A stretch of 11,964 nucleotides of DNA from Burkholderiales bacterium (GCA_017880705.1 JADGRS010000053.1:1-11964), one strand, 5' to 3'; counted from the first letter of the stretch, positions 1 to 8,007 are shown. Translations and numbers: made by a program. Notes: a model not told the origin generated them from the sequence alone.

Positions 1-1719
1 GTCGTCGCGAGCGGCGCCACGGCGGATGAAGCGCGCGGTCTCCAGCACCTTCACGTATTCCTGCGCACTCTCGACGAGGAGTCCCGCGAGCGATTGCATC
101 GGCTCTCGCAAGGCGGCGGGCAGGTTCGCCGGGGCGAGCGTGAGATGGAATGCGCAGTCCTCGAGCTCGTCGGCGATGTCGTCCGCGGATTCGACCAGCC
201 GGCAGAAGAACTCTCCGGAGTCGGCCTGCTTCACGGCCGCGCGCGCGCGGTTCACGAGCTCGTCGGCGCGGCCTTCCCATTCCTTCGCTCGCGCCGCGTT
301 GCGATGCAGATGCTCGGTCGCCCGCGCGAGCCCCATCCGCAGCAGCGCGTCGCGCAGCCCCGCGGCGATTTCCACGATCAACGCCGCATGCTCGGCGGCG
401 ATGTCGAGCGGGCCGTGCCGCGCGCTGCGAAAATAGTTGAACAGCTCGGCGCGAATCTCGTCGTGGATCAAGGATTCCTGGCGGTGCTGCAGCAGGCCTT
501 CGGCGCAGGCCTTGAGCACGAACTGCAGGTATTGCTCGGCGGCCTTCTCGCCCAGCATGTCGCCCAGGCTCTCGCCAAAGCGAAACGGCCCCTTCACGAC
601 GAGCTCCAGCGCGTCATACAGGAGCTGCTCGCCGCCAGCCTCGAGGAACGCCATGTGGCCGAAATCGTTTTCAGCCGCCCACTCGAGCAAACGGATCGCA
701 GCGTTCTTGCCGACGAAGACGCGAAGGCGCTTGCGAGCCCGGTTCCAGTCGATCAGGAAGACCAGTCGCGAGCCGAGGAACTCGAGGAAGACCTCGCGTT
801 GCGCCGGCTCATCCGCCTTGAACGTGCCGACGCACAAGTGGTACATCCCCTCATCCATCGCCTTGTCGGCACGGGAGAGCGTGTCCTGCCACTCGACGTC
901 GAAGGATCTGAAGAGGCCGCGAAAGAACAGGAGCCGCGGCAAATGCACGTCGGTGTAGGTGACGACGACCGCGGCGGCTTCCACGTGCACGACGAGGACG
1001 TGGGCGTCCGTGGTGCCGATGTCGTTCTGGAGCACGAGCTTGCCCCCGCTGCGCGTGGCGGTCGTGGACAGCCCGGGGTGACCGAACTTGAGCGGCGCGG
1101 TCCGGTTCACGCCGCGCATGAAGGCCTGGATGAGGGGGCGGTCGGAAGCGTCGATGCCGTAGACGTGCGCCCCGTCGACGGATGCTTCCGCGATGCCGGC
1201 CTGCAGCTTGTTCAGCGCCTTGTGCATGTCCATGACCAGCAGGTGCACGCTATCGCCCGCGCGGCGATTCGTCCTCGCCATCGCCTCGATGCGTGGACCG
1301 CCGATGAGATCCGGGTCGACGCCTTCCAGCTGCTCCCCCAACGCTTCCAGGCGCGCGCCGAGGTCCGTGGTCGACGGATCATCGCGATGTGCCTCGAGCG
1401 CCGAGAGCATCGTGCGCAGGTCGTCGGACAATTCCAGGCAGATTTGCCCGGCCCGTGGAATGCGATAGGAATCGCCGTTCGCCTTGCCGCTGCCGGCGAC
1501 GACCGCATCGAGGCTGCCGTCGGCCACGCCGCACGCCTCCCTTTCCCTGCGCAGCGTGGAGATCGGCGCCTCGGGATGGTCGGCATGCGCCTTCGCGGCC
1601 TGCAGCAGGGTCAAGCGGAACTTGGCACGGTCATTCGCGGCAAGCGCGCCGTTCACGAGCGCCGGCAGCAGGAGATCGCGTTCTCCGAGGGCCTCGACGA
1701 TGCGGTTCTTTGCGGTCAT
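1..1719 (-). CDS. PhoU-like (DUF47-type) domain protein, long form, 3' end cut by window edge
   Basis: Uninterrupted minus-strand frame of 573 codons that leaves the window without a stop. An in-frame TAG lies directly before the ATG at 1719, so translation cannot start further upstream; the ribosome-binding site is weak. Residues about 465-570 are helical and resemble DUF47/PhoU-like proteins: a segment with R484-ADELVN, then FCRLVESADDIADELEDCAF (505-524), matching the family's acidic DD..D.LED helix that in PhoU proteins binds metal. Residues 1-440 are not assigned: a mostly helical start, a beta-rich block around 205-275 (LVLQNDIGTTDAHVLVVHVE, 228-247), and a basic stretch LIDWNRARKRLRVFVGK (322-338). 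No signal peptide or membrane segment is seen, so it is probably cytoplasmic. DUF47 proteins often accompany Pit-type phosphate transporters, so a phosphate role is possible, but no transporter is in view. The PhoU-like call is by motif reading only; the gene itself is well supported by protein-like composition. Confidence 0.7.
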   Translation of the reverse strand, partial: MTAKNRIVEALGERDLLLPALVNGALAANDRAKFRLTLLQAAKAHADHPEAPISTLRREREACGVADGSLDAVVAGSGKANGDSYRIPRAGQICLELSDDLRTMLSALEAHRDDPSTTDLGARLEALGEQLEGVDPDLIGGPRIEAMARTNRRAGDSVHLLVMDMHKALNKLQAGIAEASVDGAHVYGIDASDRPLIQAFMRGVNRTAPLKFGHPGLSTTATRSGGKLVLQNDIGTTDAHVLVVHVEAAAVVVTYTDVHLPRLLFFRGLFRSFDVEWQDTLSRADKAMDEGMYHLCVGTFKADEPAQREVFLEFLGSRLVFLIDWNRARKRLRVFVGKNAAIRLLEWAAENDFGHMAFLEAGGEQLLYDALELVVKGPFRFGESLGDMLGEKAAEQYLQFVLKACAEGLLQHRQESLIHDEIRAELFNYFRSARHGPLDIAAEHAALIVEIAAGLRDALLRMGLARATEHLHRNAARAKEWEGRADELVNRARAAVKQADSGEFFCRLVESADDIADELEDCAFHLTLAPANLPAALREPMQSLAGLLVESAQEYVKVLETARFIRRGAARDD

Positions 1720-1735
1720 CTAGGCATTCTGCGCA

Positions 1736-1828
1736 GCGTGCGCGACGCGCCGTTGACATGGATCAACGGCACCCACGACGTCATGCAACTGTCACATGGG
1801 CCCTGGAATGGCGCGCGTGCGCGACGCG
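1736..1828. repeat. 14-bp direct repeat pair flanking the inter-gene gap
   Basis: GCGTGCGCGACGCG occurs at 1736-1749 and again at 1815-1828, 79 bases apart start to start. One copy is near the start of the DUF47-type gene and the other just past the end of the RND pump gene. The repeat is low in complexity (alternating G and C), so chance similarity in GC-rich DNA is possible. The remainder of the 124-base gap shows no gene. Confidence 0.5.
1749..1770. repeat. Perfect 8-bp inverted repeat with 6-base loop
   Basis: GCCGTTGA (1749-1756) and TCAACGGC (1763-1770) are exact reverse complements around a 6-base spacer. The repeat lies in the gap between the RND pump stop (1844) and the start of the DUF47-type gene (1719), about 30 bases before that start. 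No T-run follows on either strand, so it is not a classical intrinsic terminator. It could be a regulator operator or an mRNA hairpin that stabilises or attenuates transcripts. Confidence 0.7.
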
Positions 1829-1843
1829 GCGCGATCCCTGGAG

Positions 1844-4800
1844 CTAATCTCCCGTGTGCGCCGCGATTTCGCTTGCCGGGCCGATGGGCGCGTCGCGCGA
1901 GAACGGCTTCTTCGCGAGGCGATAGGCGAAGCGCACCAGCAGAAGCGTGAGCACCGCCTCGACGATCGTCGCGATGAACGCGAAGAACGGATTCCAGGCG
2001 AGCGCGCGGCGGCGGAACTTGGCGACGGCGCGATCGCGCGCGATCTCGATCGAATCGTAGAACGTGGGAACGACAAGGAGCGTGAGGAGCGTGGAGGTGA
2101 TCGTGCCCCCGATGATCGCCACCGCCATCGGGCGGTAGAACTCTCCGCCTTCTCCCAGCCCGATCGCGACCGGCATCATCCCCGCGATCAATGCGAAGGT
2201 GGTCATGAGGATCGGGCGCAGGCGTACGCGGCCCGCGTGCATCAGCGCTTCCTCGCGGCTTACGCCCTGCGCTTCTTCCTTGCGCGCGCAGTCGAGGAGC
2301 AGGATCGCGTTCTTCGCCACCAGGCCCATCAGCATGATGATGCCGATGAAGCTCATGAGGTTGAGCGAGCCGCGCGTCACGAGGAGCGCGACCACCACGC
2401 CGATGAGCGAAAGCGGCAGCGACAGCATCACCGGCAGCGGCGCCGTGAACGAGCCGAACTGCATCACGAGCACGAGGTACATGAGCGCGATGCCCATGAT
2501 GAGAGCGGTGAACATCTCGCTGAAGACTTCCTTCTGGTCCCTCGACGCGCCGCCCAGCGTGATGCCGTAGCCGTCGGGGAAATCGATCTGCTTCGCGATC
2601 TTCATCGCATCGGCCGTGACCTCGCCGGAAGCGCGGCCCTGCGTGTTCGCGGTGACCGCCACCATGCGCTTGCCGTCCATGTGCTGGATCTGCGCGGGTC
2701 CCTTGCCCATGGTGATGGTCGCGATCTGGTCGAGGGGCACCATCATGTTGCTGCCGGTGACCGCGATGGGGAGGTGCTCGATGTTGGAGGCGTCGACGCG
2801 ATCGTCGGGATGCAGGCGCACCGCGACGTCGCGCGATTCCCCGGTCGGATCGACCCAGTCGCCCACTTCGACGCCCGCGAACGCCACGCGCAACGCCTGA
2901 GCCGCGTCGCCGACGGAGATGCCGAGGGAGTTGGCCAATCCGCGGTCGAGCTCGATCTTGAGCTCGTCCTTGGGATCCTGCTCCGAGAGCCCCACGTCCA
3001 CGGCGCCGGGGATCTTCTTCACCTTCTCCATGAAGTCGGTGGTGATCGCCATGAGCTTGCGCGAATCGGGCCCGGAGAACTGGATCTGCACGGGCTTCCT
3101 CACGCCGTTGTTGAGGTCGTCCATCACGGTGTATTCCGCGCCGATCACCTGCGAGAGGAGCTTCCTCAGCTCCACGGAGAGCTCGGCGGCTCCGCGCTCG
3201 CGCTTGTTGCTCTTGCCGATGTCCACGTACACGCGCCCGCCGCCCGCGTTCACGGTGCTGTTGGTCGCGACCGTCTCCTTGAGGGTGCGCGCAAGCTCGG
3301 CTGCCTTCTCGACCTTGAGCTTCGCGTAATCGAGGCTCGCCGAGGACGGCGTGCGCACGTCGATCGCGATGGTTCCCACGTCCGACGCGGGCAGGAAGGT
3401 CGACTGGCCGACGGTCACCTGGAGGACCAGGGCGAGCACCAGGGTGAGGAACGCGATCGCCGCCATGTACTTGCGGTGGTGCAGCGCCCACGCGATCACG
3501 TTGCCGTAGCGATCGGCCTGGTGGTCGAACCACGCGTTGAACTTGCCGAGCCACTTGCTGACGCCGCTCTTCTCGCGGTGCGAGTAGCCCACCGGGTCGC
3601 CCCAGTACGCGGAGAGCATCGGGTCGAGCGTGAACGAGATGAAGAGGCTCACCATGACGCTCGTCGCCACCGTGAGCGCGAAGGGGCGGAACCACTCGCC
3701 CGCGCCGCCGCCCATGAAGGCCACGGGAATGAACACCGCGATGATCGAGAACGTGGTCGCCATCACCGCGAGGCCGATCTCGGCGGTGCCGGCCTGCGCC
3801 GCGGTGACGCGGTCCTCGCCGCGCTCCATGTGGCGCACGATGTTCTCGCGCACGACGATGGCGTCGTCGATGAGCACGCCGATCGCGAGCGACAGGCCCA
3901 GGAGCGTCATGAAGTTGAGGGTGAAGCCGCACGCCCACACCGCGATGAAGGCGGCGATCACCGAGGTCGGCAGCGACAGCGCCGTGATGAGCGTCGAGCG
4001 CCACGAGTTGAGGAACGCGTAGACGACGAAGATCGTGAGGAGCGCGCCGTACATGAGCGCCTCGATCACGTTGCGCAGGCTGCTCTCGGCGTCCTTGCCG
4101 CCGTCCTGGGTGACTTCCATCTTGGTGCCGGCGGGAAGCGTCTTGTTGATCTCGGCGACCATGTCGCGGATCTTCGCCGCGACGGTCACGGTGCTCGCGT
4201 CGCGCGAGCGCGTGATCGAGACGCCGACGTTCGGATGGGCGTTGCGCAGGCTGAAGCCGGCGAGCTCCGCGAAGCCGTCCTCGACGGTCGCGACCTGGCC
4301 CAGGCGCACGATCTCGTCGCCGTTCCTCTTGAGGACGATGTTGTTGAATTCCCTGGGCGACTCGATGCGGCCCACGAGGCGGATGCTCTGCTCGTCGAGC
4401 GCGCCCTTCACGCGTCCCACCGGCGCCGTCGTGTTCTGCATGCGAAGCGCGTTCACGACGTCGGCGACCGAAACGTTGTACTCGCGCAGCTTTTGCGCGC
4501 GCAGCAGCACCGACAGCTCGCGGCGCAGCGACCCGTTCACGTTCACCACGGCGACGCCGTCGATCGAGCGGAAGCGGTCGGCGAGGAAGTCCTCCGCGAG
4601 GCGCGAGATCTCGGCGAAGGTCTGCTTCTCCGAGGAAAGCGCGAGCTGCATGATGGGCTGCGCCGACGGATCGATGCGCGTGAGGATCGGCTCGCGCATT
4701 TCCAGCGGCAGCTTGTAGCGCACCGTCGCGATCGCGTTGCGGATCTCGTCGGAGGCCTCGACCATGTTCTTCTTGAAGTTGAAGATGATCACGATCGTCG

Positions 4801-5065
4801 CCTGGCTCTCGGCGGCGGTCGAGCGGATCTGGTAGACCTGCGGGATGCTCTGCAGCGCCTTCTCGATGCGGTTGATCAACTCGCGCTCGACCGTCTCGGG
4901 AGAGGCGCCCGGATAGGGGATCGTCACCACCATCACCGGCTGCTCCACGTCGGGGATCTGGTTCACGCGAAGCTTGTTCAGCGCGAGCATGCCCATGCAC
5001 ATGAGCGCGATGATGATGACGACCGTCGAGACCGGCCGCTTGATGCTGAAGTCGGAGAGGAGCAT
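1844..5065 (-). CDS. RND-family efflux transporter, inner-membrane permease
   Basis: Encodes 1073 residues, typical of the AcrB/MdtB-like RND superfamily, proton-driven pumps that export drugs or other hydrophobic compounds through a tripartite complex. N-terminal helix (about 11-30) follows the family start 'SIKRPVSTVV'. The proton-relay Asp pair is present in TM4 (D400-D401 in GVLIDDAIVVREN), and the TM10 Lys is K918 in GLVAKNAILL. Large periplasmic loops occupy about 35-335 and 555-850, with helix clusters at 335-490 and 853-1005. The start at 5065 is fixed by AAGGAG six bases upstream, inside the end of the adaptor gene; only three bases separate the two genes, so they are co-transcribed and probably translationally coupled. 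Odd: after the usual RND end (about 1020) there is a roughly 50-residue tail with another hydrophobic segment (about 1026-1047) and a polar end. Substrate cannot be told from sequence; no outer-membrane factor is adjacent. Confidence 0.96.
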   Translation of the reverse strand: MLLSDFSIKRPVSTVVIIIALMCMGMLALNKLRVNQIPDVEQPVMVVTIPYPGASPETVERELINRIEKALQSIPQVYQIRSTAAESQATIVIIFNFKKNMVEASDEIRNAIATVRYKLPLEMREPILTRIDPSAQPIMQLALSSEKQTFAEISRLAEDFLADRFRSIDGVAVVNVNGSLRRELSVLLRAQKLREYNVSVADVVNALRMQNTTAPVGRVKGALDEQSIRLVGRIESPREFNNIVLKRNGDEIVRLGQVATVEDGFAELAGFSLRNAHPNVGVSITRSRDASTVTVAAKIRDMVAEINKTLPAGTKMEVTQDGGKDAESSLRNVIEALMYGALLTIFVVYAFLNSWRSTLITALSLPTSVIAAFIAVWACGFTLNFMTLLGLSLAIGVLIDDAIVVRENIVRHMERGEDRVTAAQAGTAEIGLAVMATTFSIIAVFIPVAFMGGGAGEWFRPFALTVATSVMVSLFISFTLDPMLSAYWGDPVGYSHREKSGVSKWLGKFNAWFDHQADRYGNVIAWALHHRKYMAAIAFLTLVLALVLQVTVGQSTFLPASDVGTIAIDVRTPSSASLDYAKLKVEKAAELARTLKETVATNSTVNAGGGRVYVDIGKSNKRERGAAELSVELRKLLSQVIGAEYTVMDDLNNGVRKPVQIQFSGPDSRKLMAITTDFMEKVKKIPGAVDVGLSEQDPKDELKIELDRGLANSLGISVGDAAQALRVAFAGVEVGDWVDPTGESRDVAVRLHPDDRVDASNIEHLPIAVTGSNMMVPLDQIATITMGKGPAQIQHMDGKRMVAVTANTQGRASGEVTADAMKIAKQIDFPDGYGITLGGASRDQKEVFSEMFTALIMGIALMYLVLVMQFGSFTAPLPVMLSLPLSLIGVVVALLVTRGSLNLMSFIGIIMLMGLVAKNAILLLDCARKEEAQGVSREEALMHAGRVRLRPILMTTFALIAGMMPVAIGLGEGGEFYRPMAVAIIGGTITSTLLTLLVVPTFYDSIEIARDRAVAKFRRRALAWNPFFAFIATIVEAVLTLLLVRFAYRLAKKPFSRDAPIGPASEIAAHTGD

Positions 5066-5068
5066 CGC

Positions 5069-6232
5069 TTACTCCTTCTTCGTGGCGGGTTCCACGGACG
5101 CGGCCATGGACGACTTGGCGAGCGCCGCCGTCTGCACGGGCTGGCCGTCCTTGAGAAGCGTCGTCGGATAGCGGATCACCTGGTCGCCCTCGACGAGCCC
5201 GCCGGCGACCACGTAATCGCCGCTCCTCGCGTCGCGCTCGGCGAGCGCGAGCGGCACCTTCTGCAGCTTGTTGTCCTTCACGCGGAAGGCGGAGGCCTTG
5301 TCGCCGTCGCGCACCACCGCGGTCGCGGGGATGGTGAGGCTCGTCTTGCTCTCGGTCTCGAGGCGGCCCTCGGCATAGAGGCCCGAGAGCTTCGGCTGCT
5401 TGTCGCCGACGAAATCCACGAGCACTTCGACCTGGCGCGTCGTCACGTTGGCCGCGGGGCTCACGCGCCGCACCTTGCCCGTGAAATCCTGGTCGCCGTA
5501 GCCGTTCACGCGGAAATGCACCGCCTGCCCGGCCTTCACCTCGCCCACGTTGTCGGCGGAGACCATCGCCTCGAAGCGCAGGCTGTTGGGATCGATGACC
5601 TTGAGGAGCTCCTTGCCGATCTGCGCGGTGTCGCCCGGCGAGACCTTGCGCTCGGTGATCACGCCATCGAAGGGAGCGCGCACTTCGGTGCGCGTCAGCT
5701 GCTGGCGCGCGAGGACCACGCGGGCCTTCGCGCTCTCGACATCGCTCTGCGCGCCGTTGCGCCTGCCCTCGGCGTCGTCGAGCGCCTGCGCGGAGGCCAT
5801 TCCCGACGCGCGAAGCGTCTTCATGCGGTCGAACTGCCGCCCGGCCTGCTCGAAGGCTTGCGCCGCCGAGCGGCTCGTCGCCTCCGCGGAGGCGAGGCCG
5901 TCGCGAATCGCCGTGTCGTCGAGGTGCACGAGGAGGTCGCCCTTCTTCACCACATCGCCATTTTCCTTGAGGACCTTCATCACGATCGCCTGGACGTCGG
6001 AGCGCAGGTCCGCGCGCCGCTCGGGCTGCACCGAGCCGGTGATCGCCGGGCCCGAGGCGAGCGCGCTGTTGTGCACCGTGTGAACGTCTTCGGCGGCGAG
6101 GAGAAGGGGCGGCGTCGCCGGTGTCGTCGAGCTCGGCGGCGACCCGGCGGCCTGCGGGCTGCCAGCTCCTTTGTCGCAAGCAGCAACCAGGACAGATAAA
6201 ACCAGCAGGATCAGAAGGTTACGATGGGGCAT
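5069..6232 (-). CDS. RND efflux periplasmic adaptor subunit (membrane fusion lipoprotein)
   Basis: Encodes 387 residues. In tripartite pumps this adaptor links the inner-membrane RND protein to an outer-membrane channel. Residues 5-18 form a hydrophobic signal ending in lipobox VAAC with Cys19; Asp20 follows, the +2 residue that keeps lipoproteins in the inner membrane in enterobacteria. A Pro/Ser/Thr-rich linker spans about 25-43. The split lipoyl-like domain is seen at about 74-106 (ENGDVVKKGDLLVHLDD) and 184-212 (RAPFDGVITERKVSPGD). Between them, about 107-180, is an Ala/Gln-rich helical hairpin. Beta-barrel and membrane-proximal domains follow (215-370), with the family-type IPATAVV at 301-307. 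The start at 6232 was chosen because the signal peptide begins there; the frame stays open further upstream but runs into antisense of asnS. The ribosome-binding site is weak. It is first in the operon, three bases ahead of the permease. Confidence 0.95.
   Translation of the reverse strand: MPHRNLLILLVLSVLVAACDKGAGSPQAAGSPPSSTTPATPPLLLAAEDVHTVHNSALASGPAITGSVQPERRADLRSDVQAIVMKVLKENGDVVKKGDLLVHLDDTAIRDGLASAEATSRSAAQAFEQAGRQFDRMKTLRASGMASAQALDDAEGRRNGAQSDVESAKARVVLARQQLTRTEVRAPFDGVITERKVSPGDTAQIGKELLKVIDPNSLRFEAMVSADNVGEVKAGQAVHFRVNGYGDQDFTGKVRRVSPAANVTTRQVEVLVDFVGDKQPKLSGLYAEGRLETESKTSLTIPATAVVRDGDKASAFRVKDNKLQKVPLALAERDARSGDYVVAGGLVEGDQVIRYPTTLLKDGQPVQTAALAKSSMAASVEPATKKE
5072..5077 (-). promoter_or_regulatory. 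Shine-Dalgarno of the RND permease gene
   Basis: Minus-strand AAGGAG lies six bases before the permease ATG (5065) and overlaps the last codons of the adaptor gene. It is the clearest ribosome-binding site in the window and supports translational coupling of the pair. Confidence 0.8.
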
Positions 6233-6260
6233 GGTGGTCGAATTCTTATGGATGCGACAC

Positions 6261-6266
6261 ATTATG
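6261..6266 (-). promoter_or_regulatory. Candidate -10 box for the efflux operon
   Basis: Minus-strand CATAAT (5 of 6 to TATAAT) lies 28 bases before the adaptor start at 6232, within the 164-base gap behind asnS. No good -35 box at 16-18 bases was found, so it is a weak call. A second TACAAT at 6323-6328 is an alternative. No obvious operator palindrome was found in this gap. Confidence 0.3.
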
Positions 6267-6367
6267 GACAGCCGGGATCGCCGGCCAGCCCTAAGCGACG
6301 AACTGCAGAATACTGGGGGTGAATTGTACCAATGCGTCCTCGGGAAACGACCGGGGCACGCCGCATG

Positions 6368-6391
6368 CACGCCGGCACCGCGGGCGGCGTG
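6368..6391 (-). terminator. GC-rich hairpin just past asnS (possible terminator)
   Basis: CACGCCG (6368-6374) pairs with CGGCGTG (6385-6391) around a 10-base loop, starting six bases after the asnS stop codon. No T-run follows on the minus strand, so it would be an imperfect intrinsic terminator or a 3'-end stabilising hairpin. Confidence 0.3.
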
Positions 6392-6396
6392 AAGCG

Positions 6397-7797
6397 CTAA
6401 TACCGCGCGTTGCCCGGCGTGCGTGGAAACGGAATCACGTCGCGCACGTTCGATAGCCCCGTCACGTACGCCACCGTGCGCTCGAAGCCGAGCCCGAATC
6501 CCGCGTGGGGCACCGTGCCGTAGCGGCGCAAGTCGCGATACCAGGCGTATCCCTCGAGATCGAGGCCCGACTCCACGATGCGCCGGTCGAGCACCTCGAG
6601 GCGCTCCTCGCGCTGCGAGCCGCCGATGATCTCGCCGATGCCGGGCGCGAGAACGTCCATCGCGGCAACGGTCTTGCCGTCGTCGTTCATGCGCATGTAG
6701 AACGCCTTGATCTCCTTCGGGTAGTTCATGAGGATCACCGGGCCGCCGACGTGCTTCTCGGCGAGATAGCGCTCGTGCTCGCTCTGGAGGTCCATGCCCC
6801 ACTTCACCGGGAACTCGAACTTCTGCTTCGCGGCCTCGAGAATCCGGATCGCCTCGGTGTAATCCATCCGCACGAAGGGCTTGTCGACGATGCCCTGCAG
6901 CTTGGCGATCACGCCCTTCTCGATGCGCTCCTCGAAGAACGCCATGTCGTCGGGACGCTCCTCGAGGACCGCTTTGAGCACGTACTTCAGCAACCGCTCG
7001 GCGAGGGTCGCGTCGTCGGAGAGGTCGGCGAAGGCGATCTCCGGCTCGATCATCCAGAACTCCGCGAGATGGCGGCTGGTGTTGGAGTTCTCCGCGCGAA
7101 ACGTCGGGCCGAAGGTGTAGACCCTGGAGAGCGCCATGCAGTACGTCTCGACGTTCAGCTGCCCGCTCACGGTGAGGAAGGCCTCGCGTCCGAAGAAGTC
7201 TTGCGCGAAATCAACCCGGCCCTGCGGAGTGCGCGGAAGATTGGCGAAGTCGAGCGTCGAGACGCGGAAGAGCTCGCCCGCGCCTTCCGCGTCGGAAGCC
7301 GTGATGATCGGCGTGTTCACCCACAGGAAGCCGTCCTCGCTGAAGAAGCGATGGATCGCCATCGCGAGCGTATGGCGCACGCGCGAGGTCGCGCCAATCA
7401 CGTTGGTGCGCGAGCGCAGGTGAGCCACCTCGCGCAGGAATTCCATCGTGTGCGGCTTGGGCTGGATCGGATAGGTGTCGGGATCGTCGACCCAGCCGAT
7501 CACCTTGAGGTCCGTCGCCTGCATCTCGAAGGGCTGGCCCTTCGCGGGCGAAGGCACGATGGTGCCGGTCGCTTCCACGGAGCATCCCGCGGTGAGCTTC
7601 TGGATTTCCGACGCGTAGTTGGCGAGCGTCGCGGGCGCGACGACCTGAACGGGATGGAATGCGGAGCCGTCGGAGACGTGCACGAACGAAAGGCCCGCTT
7701 TCGAATCGCGCCGGGTTCGCACCCAGCCCTTGACGGTGACGGGCTCGGAGGCGGGTGCCGTGCCGCGGAGAATGGATCGTACGGAGTGGGTAGTCAT
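6397..7797 (-). CDS. asnS: Asparaginyl-tRNA synthetase
   Basis: Encodes 466 residues, the usual length for bacterial AsnRS, a cytoplasmic class II enzyme that charges tRNA-Asn with asparagine using ATP. The N-terminal OB-fold for anticodon recognition spans about 18-105. Class II motif 2 is [15 protein letters not shown] (233-247), with the asparagine-type FRAENS signature rather than the aspartyl one. Motif 3 is [18 protein letters not shown] (433-450), with the ATP-binding Arg440, and the protein ends in the family-typical [12 protein letters not shown]. The start at 7797 ([10 protein letters not shown]) fits the family N-terminus; no Shine-Dalgarno precedes it. It is probably monocistronic or reads into the efflux operon 164 bases downstream on the same strand. 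Confidence 0.97.
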   Translation of the reverse strand: MTTHSVRSILRGTAPASEPVTVKGWVRTRRDSKAGLSFVHVSDGSAFHPVQVVAPATLANYASEIQKLTAGCSVEATGTIVPSPAKGQPFEMQATDLKVIGWVDDPDTYPIQPKPHTMEFLREVAHLRSRTNVIGATSRVRHTLAMAIHRFFSEDGFLWVNTPIITASDAEGAGELFRVSTLDFANLPRTPQGRVDFAQDFFGREAFLTVSGQLNVETYCMALSRVYTFGPTFRAENSNTSRHLAEFWMIEPEIAFADLSDDATLAERLLKYVLKAVLEERPDDMAFFEERIEKGVIAKLQGIVDKPFVRMDYTEAIRILEAAKQKFEFPVKWGMDLQSEHERYLAEKHVGGPVILMNYPKEIKAFYMRMNDDGKTVAAMDVLAPGIGEIIGGSQREERLEVLDRRIVESGLDLEGYAWYRDLRRYGTVPHAGFGLGFERTVAYVTGLSNVRDVIPFPRTPGNARY

Positions 7798-7803
7798 GGG
7801 CGA

Positions 7804-7809
7804 ATTTTA
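7804..7809 (-). promoter_or_regulatory. TAAAAT -10 box abutting the asnS start; possible leaderless promoter
   Basis: Minus-strand TAAAAT (5 of 6 to consensus) ends six bases before the asnS ATG at 7797. Transcription starting the usual 6-8 bases after a -10 box would begin at or next to the ATG, which agrees with the missing Shine-Dalgarno. A weak -35 (TTGCCC, 7829-7834) is 19 bases away. Confidence 0.4.
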
Positions 7810-7869
7810 GCGGGCCGCGTCACCAGAGGGGCAAACTATGCCGGGCAGGGGCATCCCGCCATTCCCACC

Positions 7870-7900
7870 TTGGATTGGGAGCGTTAGTTCTATCTATAAA
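7870..7900 (+). promoter_or_regulatory. Candidate promoter of the GGDEF/EAL gene
   Basis: TATAAA (7895-7900) sits in the most AT-rich stretch of the window (about 7885-7915), preceded by TTGGAT (7870-7875) at 19 bases or TTGGGA (7875-7880) at 14 bases. Neither spacing is ideal. It would give a 5' leader of about 110 bases before the start at 8020. The rest of 7798-8019 contains no gene. Confidence 0.35.
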
Positions 7901-7917
7901 ATCAATGAATTAGCCGT

Positions 7918-7937
7918 AACGAACATCTGGAACGAAC
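7918..7937. repeat. Short direct repeat AACGAAC x2 in the GGDEF/EAL leader
   Basis: AACGAAC occurs at 7918-7924 and 7931-7937, 13 bases start to start, just downstream of the candidate -10 box. It could be a regulator half-site pair, but seven bases is short enough to be chance. Confidence 0.35.
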
Positions 7938-7966
7938 GCTGCTCATGTAGTCCGATCCAACCTTGT

Positions 7967-7982
7967 GAGGCTGATGCGCCTC
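7967..7982 (+). other. Small hairpin in the 5' leader of the GGDEF/EAL gene
   Basis: GAGGC (7967-7971) and GCCTC (7978-7982) pair around a 6-base loop, 20 bases before the AGGAG. No match to a known riboswitch core is recognised. Stem is only five pairs, so significance is low. Confidence 0.3.
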
Positions 7983-8002
7983 GACGGGCTGACAAGACCA
8001 TC

Positions 8003-8007
8003 AGGAG
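8003..8007 (+). promoter_or_regulatory. Ribosome-binding site of the GGDEF/EAL gene
   Basis: AGGAG lies 12 bases before the ATG at 8020, somewhat further than optimal, but is the only purine-rich match and supports this start. Confidence 0.45.

Noticed and set aside
1753..1758. Perfect TTGACA (-35-like) on the plus strand
   Set aside because: It is formed by the inverted repeat; there is no -10 box at a suitable distance and no plus-strand gene downstream.
94..1950. A 618-codon plus-strand open frame
   Set aside because: It mirrors the DUF47-type gene on the opposite strand; the minus-strand product has normal protein composition and recognisable helices, this one does not.
1716..6179. A 1487-codon minus-strand open frame over the efflux operon
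   Set aside because: It is the wrong reading frame of the adaptor and pump genes; the product is Arg/Gly-rich and featureless.
1796..6199. A 1467-codon plus-strand open frame opposite the efflux operon
   Set aside because: It is antisense to two well-recognised genes, and its product is an unnatural His/Arg/Asp-rich sequence with no hydrophobic core. This is a GC-rich shadow frame.
6233..6802. Upstream extension of the adaptor protein by about 190 codons
   Set aside because: The extension is out of frame with asnS on the same strand and reads as Arg-rich filler; the lipoprotein signal begins at the ATG at 6232.
6505..7887. A 460-codon plus-strand open frame opposite asnS
   Set aside because: It is a shadow of a clear AsnRS gene, with composition typical of antisense GC-rich frames.
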